64,000 nucleotides of DNA from an uncultured Prevotellaceae bacterium (GCA_946186575.1 CAMHNO010000003.1:1-64000); one strand, 5' to 3'; shown: positions 27,254 to 37,051, counted from the stretch's first letter. Numbers and translations are program-made. Notes: a model not told the origin generated them from the sequence alone.

Positions 27254-27466
27254 ATGACAAAGAAAACTTTTAACGTTAGTGGCATGAAGTGTGCTAACTG
27301 CAAGGCCAATGTTGAGCGCACTCTTAATGCAATGGATGGTGTAGGGCAAGCTGTTGTAGACCTTGAGGGAGGTAATGTCACAGTCGACTACGACGAGGCA
27401 CAGGTCACACCACAGGCAATGAAAGATGCCGTTGACGACCTGGGCCGTTTTGAAATGACAATTTAA
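27254..27466 (+). CDS. copZ: Heavy-metal-associated domain protein, CopZ-like chaperone
   Basis: A 70-residue single HMA domain with the metal-binding motif GMKCANC (residues 9-15). It would carry Cu(I) in the cytoplasm and pass it to the ATPase. Its stop and the copA start overlap (TAATG, 27464-27468), implying translational coupling and a shared job. Confidence 0.9.
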   Translation: MTKKTFNVSGMKCANCKANVERTLNAMDGVGQAVVDLEGGNVTVDYDEAQVTPQAMKDAVDDLGRFEMTI

Positions 27467-29412
27467 TGCGCAAGACTGTTCCAGTCATAGGCATGGCCTG
27501 CTCGGCTTGCTCGGCCAATGTGGAGAACAAGCTTAACTCAATAGAAGGAGTGAATGAGGCTACCGTGAACCTCGTTGGGCGCACGGCACTGATTGACTTC
27601 GACCCCGAAAGGGTGACACTCACCGAGTTAAAGAAACACATCAGCGACATTGGCTACGACCTGGTAATCGACGAGGAGCAAAGCGCCCACGAAATCGAGG
27701 CACATCGGTTCAAGCGGCTCAAGCGCACCACTATTGTGGCTTGGCTCTTTGCCGCTATGGTTATGTGCCTCTCGATGAGATGGATTGATGTGGGGGGCAA
27801 AGATGCCGCTAACCAGCTCTCGCTCGCAATGGCACTGGGCTGCATTGTCGTGTGTGGTAAGCAATTCTATGCAAATGCCATCAGGCAACTGCGTCATGGA
27901 GTCACAAGCATGGACACGCTCGTGACTCTATCTACTGCAATAACTTTTATCTTCAGCGCATTCAACACGTTCTGGGGTGAAAGCACATGGGGCAGCTACG
28001 GCATTGAGTCGCACACCTATTTTGACGCAGTGACGATGATCATTGCGTTTGTGCTCACTGGTCGCATGATCGAAGAGAAAGCCAAGGACAGCACAGCAAG
28101 CAGCCTGAAGCAGCTCATGGGCATGGCCCCAAAGACTGCGCGCGTGGTTGACAAGAAGCAACCAGCACAAGACGATGAAGCGGGCGACATGGTTCCAATC
28201 ACGACCATCGACAAGGGCGACCTGCTCGAAGTGAGGGCAGGCGAGAAAATACCCGTCGACGGCGAGGTGACTTGGGCCACAAGCTTTATGACAAGCGATG
28301 CTGCCTACGTCGATGAGAGTATGATAACAGGCGAGCCCACACCTGCAGCAAAACGACAGGCCGACAAGGTGCTGGCAGGCACTATCCCAAGCCAGGGCCG
28401 ACTCAGAATGCGTGCGCGGCAAGTGGGCGAAGAAACTGCTTTAGCCCAAATCATAGCCATGGTGGAACAAGCTCAAGGGTCTAAGGCTCCAGTGCAACGC
28501 ATTGTCGACAAGGCGGCCTCGGTGTTTGTGCCAGTAGTGGCAGCTATAGCTTTGCTCACATTCATAATTTGGATAATAGTTGGAGGCATGCAAGCAATGC
28601 CGCAAGCCATTGCCTCGGCAGTTGCGGTGCTGGTTGTTGCTTGCCCCTGCGCCATGGGACTGGCAACCCCCACAGCCCTAATGGTGGGCATGGGTAAGGC
28701 CGCAGAGCATCAAATTCTCATTAAGGATGCTACAGCTCTCGAACTACTGCGCAAGGTCAACACCATTGTCACCGACAAGACCGGAACCATCACCATCCCC
28801 AACCCTGATATTGTGGACTTTACCAAGTCAAGCGACCTGACACTTGAGGATCGTGAGACTCTTAAGCCCAATGCACGCAATGCCATTGAGGCACTGAAAG
28901 GCATGGGCATTGAGGTGCACATGCTAAGTGGCGACAATGAGCGAGCCGTAAGACACTGGGCGCAGAAAGCTGGAATAAACCACTATCAGAGCTCAGTGAT
29001 GCCCGGCGACAAGGAGAACCTTGTCAAACTGCTGCAAGCTCAGGGCAAGACGGTGGCAATGATGGGCGACGGCATTAACGACACACAAGCACTGGCACAT
29101 GCCGACGTGAGCATTGCCATCGGCACCGGAACCGATGTTGCCATCGACGTAGCACAAGTGACCCTAATGGGCAACGACCTCATGAGCGTGCCGCACGCAG
29201 TAGAAATCAGCCGCAAGACGGTGAAGATGATTTGGCAGAATCTATTCTGGGCCTTTATCTATAATTTACTGTGCTTGCCACTGGCAGCAGGTTTGCTTCA
29301 TATCTTTGGTATCAATTTCCAAATCACGCCCATGTGGGCTGCCGCACTGATGGCGATGTCGAGTGTGTCGGTCATCCTCAACAGTTTGAGACTTAAATAC
29401 ATGAAACTATAA
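27466..29412 (+). CDS. copA: Copper-type P1B ATPase lacking the usual nucleotide-binding domain
   Basis: A 648-residue P1B-type ATPase. The N-terminal HMA domain has GMACSAC (7-13). Four transmembrane helices and the actuator motif TGEPTP come next. Helix 6 holds the metal-binding CPC (393-395). The phosphorylation site is DKTGT (Asp437) and the hinge is GDGIND (534-539). Only 98 residues separate Asp437 from Asp535, whereas about 195 is usual. The N-domain with its SEHPL motif is absent, and TIPNPDIVDFTK leads almost directly to LKPNARNAIEAL. The rest of the P-domain and the last two helices are intact and the frame is clean, so this looks like a stable shortened form, not a recent deletion. 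The likely role is copper export. ATP binding must differ from the textbook form. Confidence 0.88.
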   Translation: MRKTVPVIGMACSACSANVENKLNSIEGVNEATVNLVGRTALIDFDPERVTLTELKKHISDIGYDLVIDEEQSAHEIEAHRFKRLKRTTIVAWLFAAMVMCLSMRWIDVGGKDAANQLSLAMALGCIVVCGKQFYANAIRQLRHGVTSMDTLVTLSTAITFIFSAFNTFWGESTWGSYGIESHTYFDAVTMIIAFVLTGRMIEEKAKDSTASSLKQLMGMAPKTARVVDKKQPAQDDEAGDMVPITTIDKGDLLEVRAGEKIPVDGEVTWATSFMTSDAAYVDESMITGEPTPAAKRQADKVLAGTIPSQGRLRMRARQVGEETALAQIIAMVEQAQGSKAPVQRIVDKAASVFVPVVAAIALLTFIIWIIVGGMQAMPQAIASAVAVLVVACPCAMGLATPTALMVGMGKAAEHQILIKDATALELLRKVNTIVTDKTGTITIPNPDIVDFTKSSDLTLEDRETLKPNARNAIEALKGMGIEVHMLSGDNERAVRHWAQKAGINHYQSSVMPGDKENLVKLLQAQGKTVAMMGDGINDTQALAHADVSIAIGTGTDVAIDVAQVTLMGNDLMSVPHAVEISRKTVKMIWQNLFWAFIYNLLCLPLAAGLLHIFGINFQITPMWAAALMAMSSVSVILNSLRLKYMKL

Positions 29413-29430
29413 TTTAATATATCTTTTGAA

Positions 29431-30213
29431 ATGAACGACAAGACTAATAAGCCTCTTATTTTCATCAGCAATGACGATGGCTATAACTTCCCGGGTATAA
29501 AAACTCTAATTGAGATGGCACAGGAATTTGGCGACGTGATTGTCGCTGCACCATTGCATCACCAGAGTGGCAAAGGCTCATCAATTTCAACATTCGAGCC
29601 TCTCAGAATCATCCAGATGCAGAAGCAAGAAGGGCTCGCCGTCTATGCCGTTCTCGGAACGCCTGCCGACTGCGCCAAAATTGGACTTGGGGTGCTCACA
29701 GGGGGACGCAAGGTTGACTTGCTGCTCTCGGGCATCAATCACGGCCTTAATCACGGCTCGAGTGTGCTATACAGCGGCACCATGGGCATAGCGCTTGAGG
29801 GTGTGCTCGAGGGCATACCAAGCATCGCATTCAGCTATGACGACTATCATATGGATGTGGATTTCACGCCATGTTTGCCAGTGATAAGACAGACTATTAA
29901 TAATGTGCTCAGCAAGGGTCTGCCACATGGAATTTGCCTTAATGTGAACATGCCTAAAGTAGATGACCACATCAACGGCATCAAAACAACAATAGCATCG
30001 CCTGGCAGATGGACCAACACGTGGGACCATCGCATCGACGTGCACGGTATGGACTACTACTGGATGCTGGGAAACTATGAGGAAGAGGCACCCGACGATG
30101 ACCGAACCGAACTCTACTGGCTGCGACGAGGATATGCCTGCGCAACTCCAGTGCACGTTGACCAAACCGACTACGACACATTGAAGGATGTTGACAAAAT
30201 CCTCAACACCTAA
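29431..30213 (+). CDS. surE: 5'/3'-nucleotidase SurE
   Basis: A 260-residue metal-dependent nucleotidase. The signature is ISNDDGYNFPGI (12-23), with the metal-binding Asp pair. The later ligands are in LSGINHGLNHGSSVLYSGT. It removes phosphate from nucleoside monophosphates and is linked to stationary-phase survival. It starts 18 bp after copA, so it may be part of that transcript. It is convergent with the helicase-nuclease gene, 9 bp apart. Confidence 0.95.
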   Translation: MNDKTNKPLIFISNDDGYNFPGIKTLIEMAQEFGDVIVAAPLHHQSGKGSSISTFEPLRIIQMQKQEGLAVYAVLGTPADCAKIGLGVLTGGRKVDLLLSGINHGLNHGSSVLYSGTMGIALEGVLEGIPSIAFSYDDYHMDVDFTPCLPVIRQTINNVLSKGLPHGICLNVNMPKVDDHINGIKTTIASPGRWTNTWDHRIDVHGMDYYWMLGNYEEEAPDDDRTELYWLRRGYACATPVHVDQTDYDTLKDVDKILNT

Positions 30214-30222
30214 TTACGGTAA

Positions 30223-33200
30223 CTACTGCAACGGCACTTCAACGATGCTATTGTGCCGGGCATACCACAGATAACCCTTCACTGAGTGACCACTACCCAT
30301 GATTTGCTGCATCAGCTCCATATACTTGGCCACTCGCGCACTGTGTGCAGCCATCGTCTCGCTATCGTTTTTATAGCCAAACTTGTAGTCTATCACTAAG
30401 ACGTCACCACCGGGCCTAATCACCACTCTGTCGGGGCGATAATGATTGAACGACATTGTGCCATCGGCTTCTCTTACAGTGGACGAAATTGTGCGTTCAT
30501 TGAGAACTTGATTTTTAGCATCAAACCATGAAGCGAGCAATTCGTCAGTCGATATAGAATTGACGAGTTCCACAAATTGTTGACGCTTCCAGTATTTATT
30601 GCCATCAAACAAGCCATTAACCACCGCAAATCGCAACGCGCGGTCCACATCGTCAATACTCCTAATAGTGCTGAAAATAGTGTGCATTCTAATGCCCTCA
30701 TCGGTATAGCCCGAGGTTGTGTTCACTTTCACACGAACCGGCATGATCTTATTGCAAAATCTATAATTTGGCATTCGCAGGGTTTTACCCCACTTGCCAG
30801 CGACATCATCGTCCACACAGTCGTCTCTTTTCGAGGTCACGCCCAATTGAAGCGATGAAATCTGCTCCCACAACTGAGATTCGTCTACACTATCACATGG
30901 CTCTAAAACCGAAAGAGGACATGAAGCAAATTGCAATCCATCGGCCGAAATATTCGGGACGACCTTTAATATTAGCTCACTAACAGTTTTTACCGCTGAC
31001 TCATCAATCTTTTTTATTTTTTGCTTTTCCGAATTATCAACAGCAAACACATGAAGCTCTTCGACCGGACGAGTGAATGCAACGTACAGTTTATTGATAT
31101 TATCGATAAGACACCGCTCACGCTCAGCGTCGATCTGTGTTGTAAACAGCGAGGTGTTATACACCTTAGTGGTTGAGGCAGGGATGAGCGGAGGCAACAT
31201 TTCCTCATCATCGATCTCATTCTCCCCTATCGGTTTGCCGCTGTTGTTCAATCCCATCCACTCCTCACGGCTTATCCAGTACAACTTATCATCTTTTATA
31301 AGCTGCCAGTCGGCAAATGGAATGATAACGCACTTGAACTCCAGGCCCTTCGACTTGTGAATGGTCATCACATTGATGGCATCGCCATTGCCTGGCGAGC
31401 TAACCGCAAGCTTATCTTTCTTACTCTCCCAATATTCAAGAAATTCGCATATTGTGCCTCCATTACGTTGCTTGCAGAAGTCATGAACAAGCGAGACAAA
31501 TGCCAGAATAAAGGAATTCTCTATACTGCGAGATGACTTACCGCCATCTTTCGGAAGCACATATTTTGATATAATATTATCAACGATGTTGGCCAAACTG
31601 GTTAACTGATTATTCTTATCGGGCATCACGCCCTGTGCAACACTTGAGTAGATAGCCACTTTCTCGGCACTGCTTTTACTCTCATTAGACATTTCATTAT
31701 CGAAACATTCGAGCAACACCTCTCCTGGGTCAACATCAAGGCTTGCATTCTGCATCCTGCTCTGGAAGTCATGCAGCACTTTATAGTGTTTTTGTAGTGA
31801 GATGCGTCGGTCAAGGAAACGATTAATCAACTCCTCATGATCGGATTCTTGCGGCGCCGGCAACACGAGATTCTGAGTGGCCTCAAGAAAGTAAAGCATG
31901 CTAATGATGAGTCTCACCGATGGGGAATTCTTGAGAAGCAACGACTCACTCGAAACCACATTGATGTGACGAGGGTCATCGTCGCTGGGCAGCTGCTCAT
32001 TATATTGCAAAATATGCTCAACGATATCATTGCCCTCATCGTTTCTGTTGACCAAAATAGCAATATCGCTCATCTCGAAGCCCCTTGAACGCAAGCAGTT
32101 AATATAGGACGGCAAGCACTTGATTATCATTTCTCGCAACTGGCTCGCCGATCCATCGGGTGTAACAAAATTAAATCTCACTAAGCCATCGTCGCCTTCA
32201 CTATTGACTTGCTGCTTAATGTTCTGGTAAGTCTTCTTCAACGATGGATATTGGCTTTCATCATGACAGAAGTAATTGATGATTCTTTCAAACACTGCAT
32301 TGTTAAATCTCACAATTGAGGGTAGGCTTCGATAGTTTGTTTCAAGAGGACTGCTGTGGGCAAATCGTCTGAAATCGACCTCAACCTCATCTCGAAGCAA
32401 GCTCGGGTCGCTATTGCGAAAACGGTAAATCGACTGCTTCTCATCTCCAATGATGAGATTGCTGTTGCCAGTGTCGCAACTCTCCTTTAGCAATGGAGTG
32501 AAATTCTCATATTGCTTGCGGCTGGTATCTTGAAACTCATCAATCATGTAGTTGTGAAACTTTGTACCTGCATGCTCATAGATGAATGTTGCGCCACACT
32601 GCAGCACTCTTGAAATAAGATCGTTAGTATCAGCAATAAGAATGCTATTAGTGTCCTTGCGATATTGCTCAAGCTTTTCATCGATTTTTCCGAGCAGACC
32701 CAGGTTCCACAGGTTGTCATGCACGCTCTTATAAAACTGCATCATGTCCCAATGATGAATGGTTGCTGTGACAAGCTTTTGAAATTCGGAGCAATCGCTT
32801 AAATCAACCTGCCGCTGATAGGCTTTGAGTAAAATCTTGTCCACAAGCGACGTTTCACTCAATGCATAACTGCGCAAAGTGGTATTGATACTTTTGTCCG
32901 ACACCTTGTCGATCTCACCGCGATAAATGCTCAAAACAGCATTTTTCTTCATACTCTCCTCGGGCAGTCCTTTTGAGTCGAAGAATGCTTTATAAAGTGT
33001 GGAACTATTTTTAAATTGTCCATCATGAAAATTTTGCAATCTGATGACCGCCTTTTTAAATTGGGCTATTCGCGACAGATTCTTTCCATTTCCTATGTCC
33101 TCGAGATACTTCACAATCTCGTCATGATGATCTCTGAAGAATTCCTTATAGATATTACTTGCAAACTTCTCTAAATTCTCAGAGTTACCAAAGAAATCCC

Positions 33201-33786
33201 ACGTCTTATTCTGGGAAATATTGTTAATTATATACTCTTTTACCCAGTTGTCAATTGCCTTCTGACGAGCATTGTCACCTCCAAGATCAAGCATGAAGTC
33301 GTGAACAGCGACTTGTGTGGCATATTCTTCATCAAGCTGCAACTCATAGTTATAATCTCGATCAAGCTCACGGGCAAAGTTGCGCAAGATGGTCTGGAAA
33401 AAGGAATCAATGGTCGACACATTAAAGCTACCATAATGGAACAAAATATCACACAGCGACTTGCGAGCAGCTTCTATCACTTGCTCAAAACTATCATAAA
33501 CAAAGTGACTCTTGAAATAATCTATATAGTCGCCCTCACCTTTGCTCAATGCATAAAGTTGTGTGATGATGCGCTGCTTCATTTCATTGGTGGCCTTATT
33601 GGTAAACGTGATAGCCAGAATGTGGTTCTGATAATCATACCGCTCACGCAACTTGTAGCGCTGCTCACTGCCACTATCATCTTGCACAGGAACACCTATC
33701 AGGTTGGTAATATAAGTCCTCGCAAGTGTATAAGTTTTTCCCGAGCCTGCCGAGGCTCTTATAATATTTAATTCACCGGTGCCCAT
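30223..33786 (-). CDS. UvrD-family helicase with PD-(D/E)xK nuclease (AddA/RecB-like)
   Basis: A 1187-residue protein. Walker A is ASAGSGKT (11-18). The UvrD motifs ITFTNKAT, IDEFQDTS and GDEKQSIYRFR follow. Motif V is MTIHKSKGLEFKCVI and motif VI LYVAFTRPVEELHVF. The C-terminal nuclease core shows RPDR (Asp1119) and VIDYK (Asp1133, Lys1135). It fits the AddA/RecB branch that resects double-strand breaks. The usual AddB-like partner is not adjacent on either side in this window. The SUI1 gene precedes it by 24 bp on the same strand. Confidence 0.93.
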   Translation of the reverse strand: MGTGELNIIRASAGSGKTYTLARTYITNLIGVPVQDDSGSEQRYKLRERYDYQNHILAITFTNKATNEMKQRIITQLYALSKGEGDYIDYFKSHFVYDSFEQVIEAARKSLCDILFHYGSFNVSTIDSFFQTILRNFARELDRDYNYELQLDEEYATQVAVHDFMLDLGGDNARQKAIDNWVKEYIINNISQNKTWDFFGNSENLEKFASNIYKEFFRDHHDEIVKYLEDIGNGKNLSRIAQFKKAVIRLQNFHDGQFKNSSTLYKAFFDSKGLPEESMKKNAVLSIYRGEIDKVSDKSINTTLRSYALSETSLVDKILLKAYQRQVDLSDCSEFQKLVTATIHHWDMMQFYKSVHDNLWNLGLLGKIDEKLEQYRKDTNSILIADTNDLISRVLQCGATFIYEHAGTKFHNYMIDEFQDTSRKQYENFTPLLKESCDTGNSNLIIGDEKQSIYRFRNSDPSLLRDEVEVDFRRFAHSSPLETNYRSLPSIVRFNNAVFERIINYFCHDESQYPSLKKTYQNIKQQVNSEGDDGLVRFNFVTPDGSASQLREMIIKCLPSYINCLRSRGFEMSDIAILVNRNDEGNDIVEHILQYNEQLPSDDDPRHINVVSSESLLLKNSPSVRLIISMLYFLEATQNLVLPAPQESDHEELINRFLDRRISLQKHYKVLHDFQSRMQNASLDVDPGEVLLECFDNEMSNESKSSAEKVAIYSSVAQGVMPDKNNQLTSLANIVDNIISKYVLPKDGGKSSRSIENSFILAFVSLVHDFCKQRNGGTICEFLEYWESKKDKLAVSSPGNGDAINVMTIHKSKGLEFKCVIIPFADWQLIKDDKLYWISREEWMGLNNSGKPIGENEIDDEEMLPPLIPASTTKVYNTSLFTTQIDAERERCLIDNINKLYVAFTRPVEELHVFAVDNSEKQKIKKIDESAVKTVSELILKVVPNISADGLQFASCPLSVLEPCDSVDESQLWEQISSLQLGVTSKRDDCVDDDVAGKWGKTLRMPNYRFCNKIMPVRVKVNTTSGYTDEGIRMHTIFSTIRSIDDVDRALRFAVVNGLFDGNKYWKRQQFVELVNSISTDELLASWFDAKNQVLNERTISSTVREADGTMSFNHYRPDRVVIRPGGDVLVIDYKFGYKNDSETMAAHSARVAKYMELMQQIMGSGHSVKGYLWYARHNSIVEVPLQ

Positions 33787-33810
33787 TACATATCGTTAGC
33801 CTTCAATTAA

Positions 33811-34167
33811 TTAAATTATTCGAGCTTTGAACCCTTTACTTTTAAGGTAGTCGAGCACTCTTTGCCTCTGATCTCCCTGAATAAGGATTTCTCCACCACG
33901 AGCCGAACCACCCACGCTGCATGCTTTCTTTAGATCTGCACTAAGTTGTCTCAAGTTTTCTTCACTCAAGCACAAATTGGCTATTATAGTAGCTTTCTTC
34001 CCATTACGACCCTTCTTGTCGAGGACGATATCTATCATCTTTTTACCCTGCTCTTCAAGCGCAGAGACTTGAGATTCAGTCGACGATTCTTCAACTTCTT
34101 GACTGCTCGATTCAGGCTCTATGTTAAATGCCGCACCAAGCATGGCTTTCCAATCTTTGCTTTCCAT
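33811..34167 (-). CDS. SUI1/eIF1-like translation factor (YciH family)
   Basis: A 118-residue protein. The first 50 residues are acidic and probably disordered. Residues 50-118 form the SUI1 fold, with VLDKKGRNGKKATIIANL and CSVGGSARGGEILIQGDQ, which match bacterial YciH. YciH proteins influence start-codon fidelity. It lies 24 bp upstream of the helicase-nuclease gene. Confidence 0.92.
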   Translation of the reverse strand: MESKDWKAMLGAAFNIEPESSSQEVEESSTESQVSALEEQGKKMIDIVLDKKGRNGKKATIIANLCLSEENLRQLSADLKKACSVGGSARGGEILIQGDQRQRVLDYLKSKGFKARII

Positions 34168-34323
34168 CTCGTGTTAATTGACTGTAATACTAATGAAGTT
34201 TTTTTCGAATTCAAAATTACTCTATTTTATTCAAAAATGCAAGTGATTATATGCAATAATAATCGTTTATTACAATACAATTACAAAAATTTGAATATTT
34301 TTCTAAAAAAAATCAATAAAAAT

Positions 34324-34354
34324 TTTGCCAATTAAAAAAATATATATACTTTTG
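34324..34354 (+). promoter_or_regulatory. Consensus Bacteroidales promoter with no gene downstream
   Basis: TTTG (34324-34327) and TACTTTTG (34347-34354) are separated by exactly 19 bp, a full match to the -33/-7 consensus. The next annotated gene on this strand is about 4 kb away. Confidence 0.75.
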
Positions 34355-34360
34355 CCCATG

Positions 34361-34626
34361 AAATTATGAGTGAAAGTTGATTTGCCTTATTTGTAATTTA
34401 TTATGTATCCTATTTAAACAATCAATATTTACTCATGAGAGTGCTTGTGACACGAGTTTATTGTGTTATGATGCTATTGCATAACAACAATGCACCACAG
34501 CACTTATTTTACTGGAAACATGATATTTATTTAGCATAAATATAAATACATTTAGTTACTAATGTGATAAGTTTGGTTTATTAAGACAGAAATAACAAAA
34601 AGCGAGTCGTGAGACCCGCTTTTGTT
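34361..34626 (+). ncRNA. Candidate orphan small RNA of about 265 nt
   Basis: It is bounded by a consensus promoter and a rho-independent terminator on the same strand. The first few ATGs end within 2-5 codons. The longest frame inside (34435-34539) encodes 34 residues starting MRVLVTRVY and ending WKHDIYLA, with no recognisable match. Either a regulatory RNA or a small-peptide mRNA is possible. The start (34361) is estimated from the promoter, not measured. Confidence 0.5.
34594..34626 (+). terminator. Rho-independent terminator of the candidate sRNA
   Basis: AACAAAAAGCG.GTC and GAC.CGCTTTTGTT pair with a GTGA tetraloop (34609-34612) and one bulge. The 3' arm itself supplies the T-run. The flanking A-run means it could also work on the minus strand for upstream transcription. 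Confidence 0.8.
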
Positions 34627-34720
34627 AGTTTTATGAATGCTTGATGATATTCTTTTCACTCAACACCACCACAGTTCAGAGAACATGAACACTTATTATT
34701 AAAAAAAACAATCGGTATAA

Positions 34721-36544
34721 TTATTCACGAGGCTCAAACCACCGGCTCGTGATAATCATGTCGCTAATGCGCCATGCCTGCTGCTGACGCAAAAGCATGG
34801 GCGAAGAACCAGCAACCACACTTGGCGATACCGCAGCCGAGCAAATGTCATTCCGCATCACACTCAACCCAAGACCTTTCCATTTGTGTTCGTTAAGACC
34901 GAGCAAGTCCATCAAGGTTGGGAAGATGTCGATTTGCCCTATTGGCCCTTCTATCAATCCATTTTGACCTGAGTTAATGGCAATAAATACACAGTTGTCT
35001 CCTTCACGGTCAATCGACGGCCTGCCATTTGGAGCATCATCAATCATTTCATTGTGGTCACTAACAATAACTATCATTGTATTGTCAAACAAATTCTTAC
35101 TCTTAAGGTCGTCTAAGAACTGCGACAATGCAGTGTCAAATGCATTGGCACACTCGAGGTAGCACCTCACAGCGCGAGTGTAGCGACCGCTTGACTGAAT
35201 CCATGTGGTTGGCTTCAAGGGGGAGTTATACGGATGGTGCATCCCTGCTGTTGCCACCAATGCAAGGAAAGGACTCTTGCGATGTGGAATTAGCTCCGAA
35301 ACCTCATCAAGCAATGCCTTGTCAAGGAGATAGCCATTCTTGTTAACCATTTCCCTGATTTGTTCTTTTCCATAGAAGTCGCTATAACCATAAGTTCGTG
35401 CTGTGGTGCTCACGTTCCACAAAGTGGGCTCGTCGCAGCATGCATACAAGCAGTCATATCCACCCAGCGACTTTGCAAGCGATGGATAGGGAACGTTGCC
35501 ATAGGTGTTGGCAACAGCCTGAACCGTCAGCGGCAGCAAACCAGTATTGTACATGAAAATGCCATCGCTCGAACGTCCATTCTTGACCTGCGACTTCATC
35601 TTGAGCGAGACCAGGTTATTAACAGTGTCGCGGCTCAGCGCATTGAGGGTTGGCGTCACCTCGCGCCCATCAATCTCAAGACCTATTGCCCACGAGTTGA
35701 GCGACTCTACCACAAGCAGAATCACATTCTTGCCCTGCGCGGTAGCATAGTCACTATCGGTGTATTGTGGCTGCTCATTAAGGAAACTCACCACCTCTTT
35801 CTTTTGCGACTCGGTGAGTGTGGTGCGGTCGTCAATCGAGGTTGCTATGCCATAGAATATGTAGGGCAACGCTCCGTTCTGGTTCAGATAGTCGCCATGA
35901 CGAGTCCACAACACGCAATAGTCGTTGACGAGTTGTTGACGATAGCTGTTACACTCTTTGTCGGCATGGTAATGTAGCGCACTCAATCCCAACCTGATGC
36001 CTGCAAATGTCGATAAGCACAGCAGCACAAGCCCCACACGCTTGAGTGCACTGTGGGTGGTAAGTTCCATCGGCTTCTTAAACCAGATGCGATACACAAT
36101 ATATAATATAACAGGTGGCAGCACCACTTCAAGGTCGGCAAGCCTCAGAGCGCCAACTGTGCTCCTGGCAAGTGTGTCGCCCGCATTGTCAAGCAATAGC
36201 AGCGACGAGATGGGCATCAAGTCACGATAGCTGGGCATGTAAAGCAATTGCGCCAGGCACCACAGCGTGAAAGGCCACATCACTATCCACCACCACTTGC
36301 GCCATCGTGCCTTTAAAGCCACAAGGGGCAGCAGCAACAGCGACGCATCAGCAATATTGTTTGCCACAAGATGTCCAAGCTCCGACAGGCTCAAGTGTTT
36401 CAACCAATCAGGATCAACAATCTTGTTGAAATGATATTCAACAGCAAGGAGTTGAGTTATGATACATCCTGCTGCCAGCACGGCAAACCACATCACTGGG
36501 TTCTTTAGTTTTCTTGATGTATGCTCTGATTTTATGGATTTCAT
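34721..36544 (-). CDS. LTA-synthase-like membrane sulfatase/phosphotransferase
   Basis: A 607-residue protein. About five transmembrane helices (residues 15-185) are followed by a large extracytoplasmic sulfatase-fold domain. ILLVVESLNSWAI, the SSDGIFMYNTGLLPL region and VIVSDHNEMIDD are the conserved metal-binding and catalytic blocks of the LtaS/OpgB/phosphoethanolamine-transferase superfamily. In a Gram-negative Bacteroidales it probably transfers a phospho-alcohol group to a surface glycan or lipid. The substrate is unknown. It is followed downstream by the AT-rich gap with the sRNA unit and preceded by the ferredoxin gene. Confidence 0.88.
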   Translation of the reverse strand: MKSIKSEHTSRKLKNPVMWFAVLAAGCIITQLLAVEYHFNKIVDPDWLKHLSLSELGHLVANNIADASLLLLPLVALKARWRKWWWIVMWPFTLWCLAQLLYMPSYRDLMPISSLLLLDNAGDTLARSTVGALRLADLEVVLPPVILYIVYRIWFKKPMELTTHSALKRVGLVLLCLSTFAGIRLGLSALHYHADKECNSYRQQLVNDYCVLWTRHGDYLNQNGALPYIFYGIATSIDDRTTLTESQKKEVVSFLNEQPQYTDSDYATAQGKNVILLVVESLNSWAIGLEIDGREVTPTLNALSRDTVNNLVSLKMKSQVKNGRSSDGIFMYNTGLLPLTVQAVANTYGNVPYPSLAKSLGGYDCLYACCDEPTLWNVSTTARTYGYSDFYGKEQIREMVNKNGYLLDKALLDEVSELIPHRKSPFLALVATAGMHHPYNSPLKPTTWIQSSGRYTRAVRCYLECANAFDTALSQFLDDLKSKNLFDNTMIVIVSDHNEMIDDAPNGRPSIDREGDNCVFIAINSGQNGLIEGPIGQIDIFPTLMDLLGLNEHKWKGLGLSVMRNDICSAAVSPSVVAGSSPMLLRQQQAWRISDMIITSRWFEPRE

Positions 36545-36676
36545 GTGGCAAAATTAATAATTGTAGGATTCATTGGCAATACTAAACAAAAATTTTTTCG
36601 TTCCAATCTCCAATCGGTCGCAATAATAACAAAGCAAGAGAGTCAATGAAAGAACATCAAGTGCCAATAAACAAGC

Positions 36677-36706
36677 GGCACCACAACCACTCATGGTTGT
36701 GATGCC
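36677..36706. terminator. Terminator after the ferredoxin gene
   Basis: GGCACCACAACCA (36677-36689) and TGGTTGTGATGCC (36694-36706) pair around CTCA with one mismatch. A T-run follows only on the plus strand (GTGTTTTTTTG). It lies 26 bp past the ferredoxin stop on the minus strand. Confidence 0.65.
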
Positions 36707-36731
36707 GTGTTTTTTTGTTAACAGCAGCTTT

Positions 36732-36899
36732 TTAGCCTTCGCTAATTGCCTCGTTGGGACAAGCCTCAGCGCAAGAACCGCAGCTGATGCAAGTATCTGC
36801 GTCAATTACATAGATGTCACCCTCGCTGATAGCGCCAGTTGGACACATATCCATGCAAGTTCCACATGCTACACAGTCGTCACTAATTACGTATGCCAT
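36732..36899 (-). CDS. 2[4Fe-4S] ferredoxin
   Basis: A 55-residue protein from ATG 36899. A longer frame to 37010 adds only a non-conserved leader that includes the promoter, so it is rejected. Two clusters are bound by CVACGTCMDMCP (10-21) and CISCGSCAEACP (38-49), the clostridial-type CxxCxxCxxxCP pattern. It is an electron carrier for anaerobic metabolism. It is preceded by a well-spaced promoter on the minus strand. Confidence 0.95.
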   Translation of the reverse strand: MAYVISDDCVACGTCMDMCPTGAISEGDIYVIDADTCISCGSCAEACPNEAISEG

Positions 36900-36956
36900 A
36901 GTTGAAAAATTTAAATTAGTTAAGTAAAAATTAATAGTTAGTATCGTAAACAGCTG

Positions 36957-36989
36957 CAAAATTACTGATTTTATTTTATTTTCACCAAA
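36957..36989 (-). promoter_or_regulatory. Promoter of the ferredoxin gene
   Basis: On the minus strand TTTG (revcomp of 36986-36989) is followed after 21 bp by TAATTTTG (revcomp of 36957-36964). The start codon is about 58 bp downstream. Confidence 0.75.
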
Positions 36990-37051
36990 TAATTCAGCAA
37001 CTATTTTCAATAGTCAATGCAAATTATGTGCCAAATCGCAGCAAATAAATA

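Larger units (their letters stand above)
34168..34720. other. 553-bp AT-rich intergenic region holding a candidate sRNA unit
   Basis: No normal gene is visible. The region contains a consensus plus-strand promoter (34324-34354) and a strong terminator (34594-34626), described separately. It separates two minus-strand genes, so the plus-strand signals do not belong to either. Confidence 0.7.

Noticed and set aside
30223..33786. Complete AddAB locus
   Set aside because: Only the AddA/RecB-like gene is present. No AddB-like nuclease gene is adjacent on either side.
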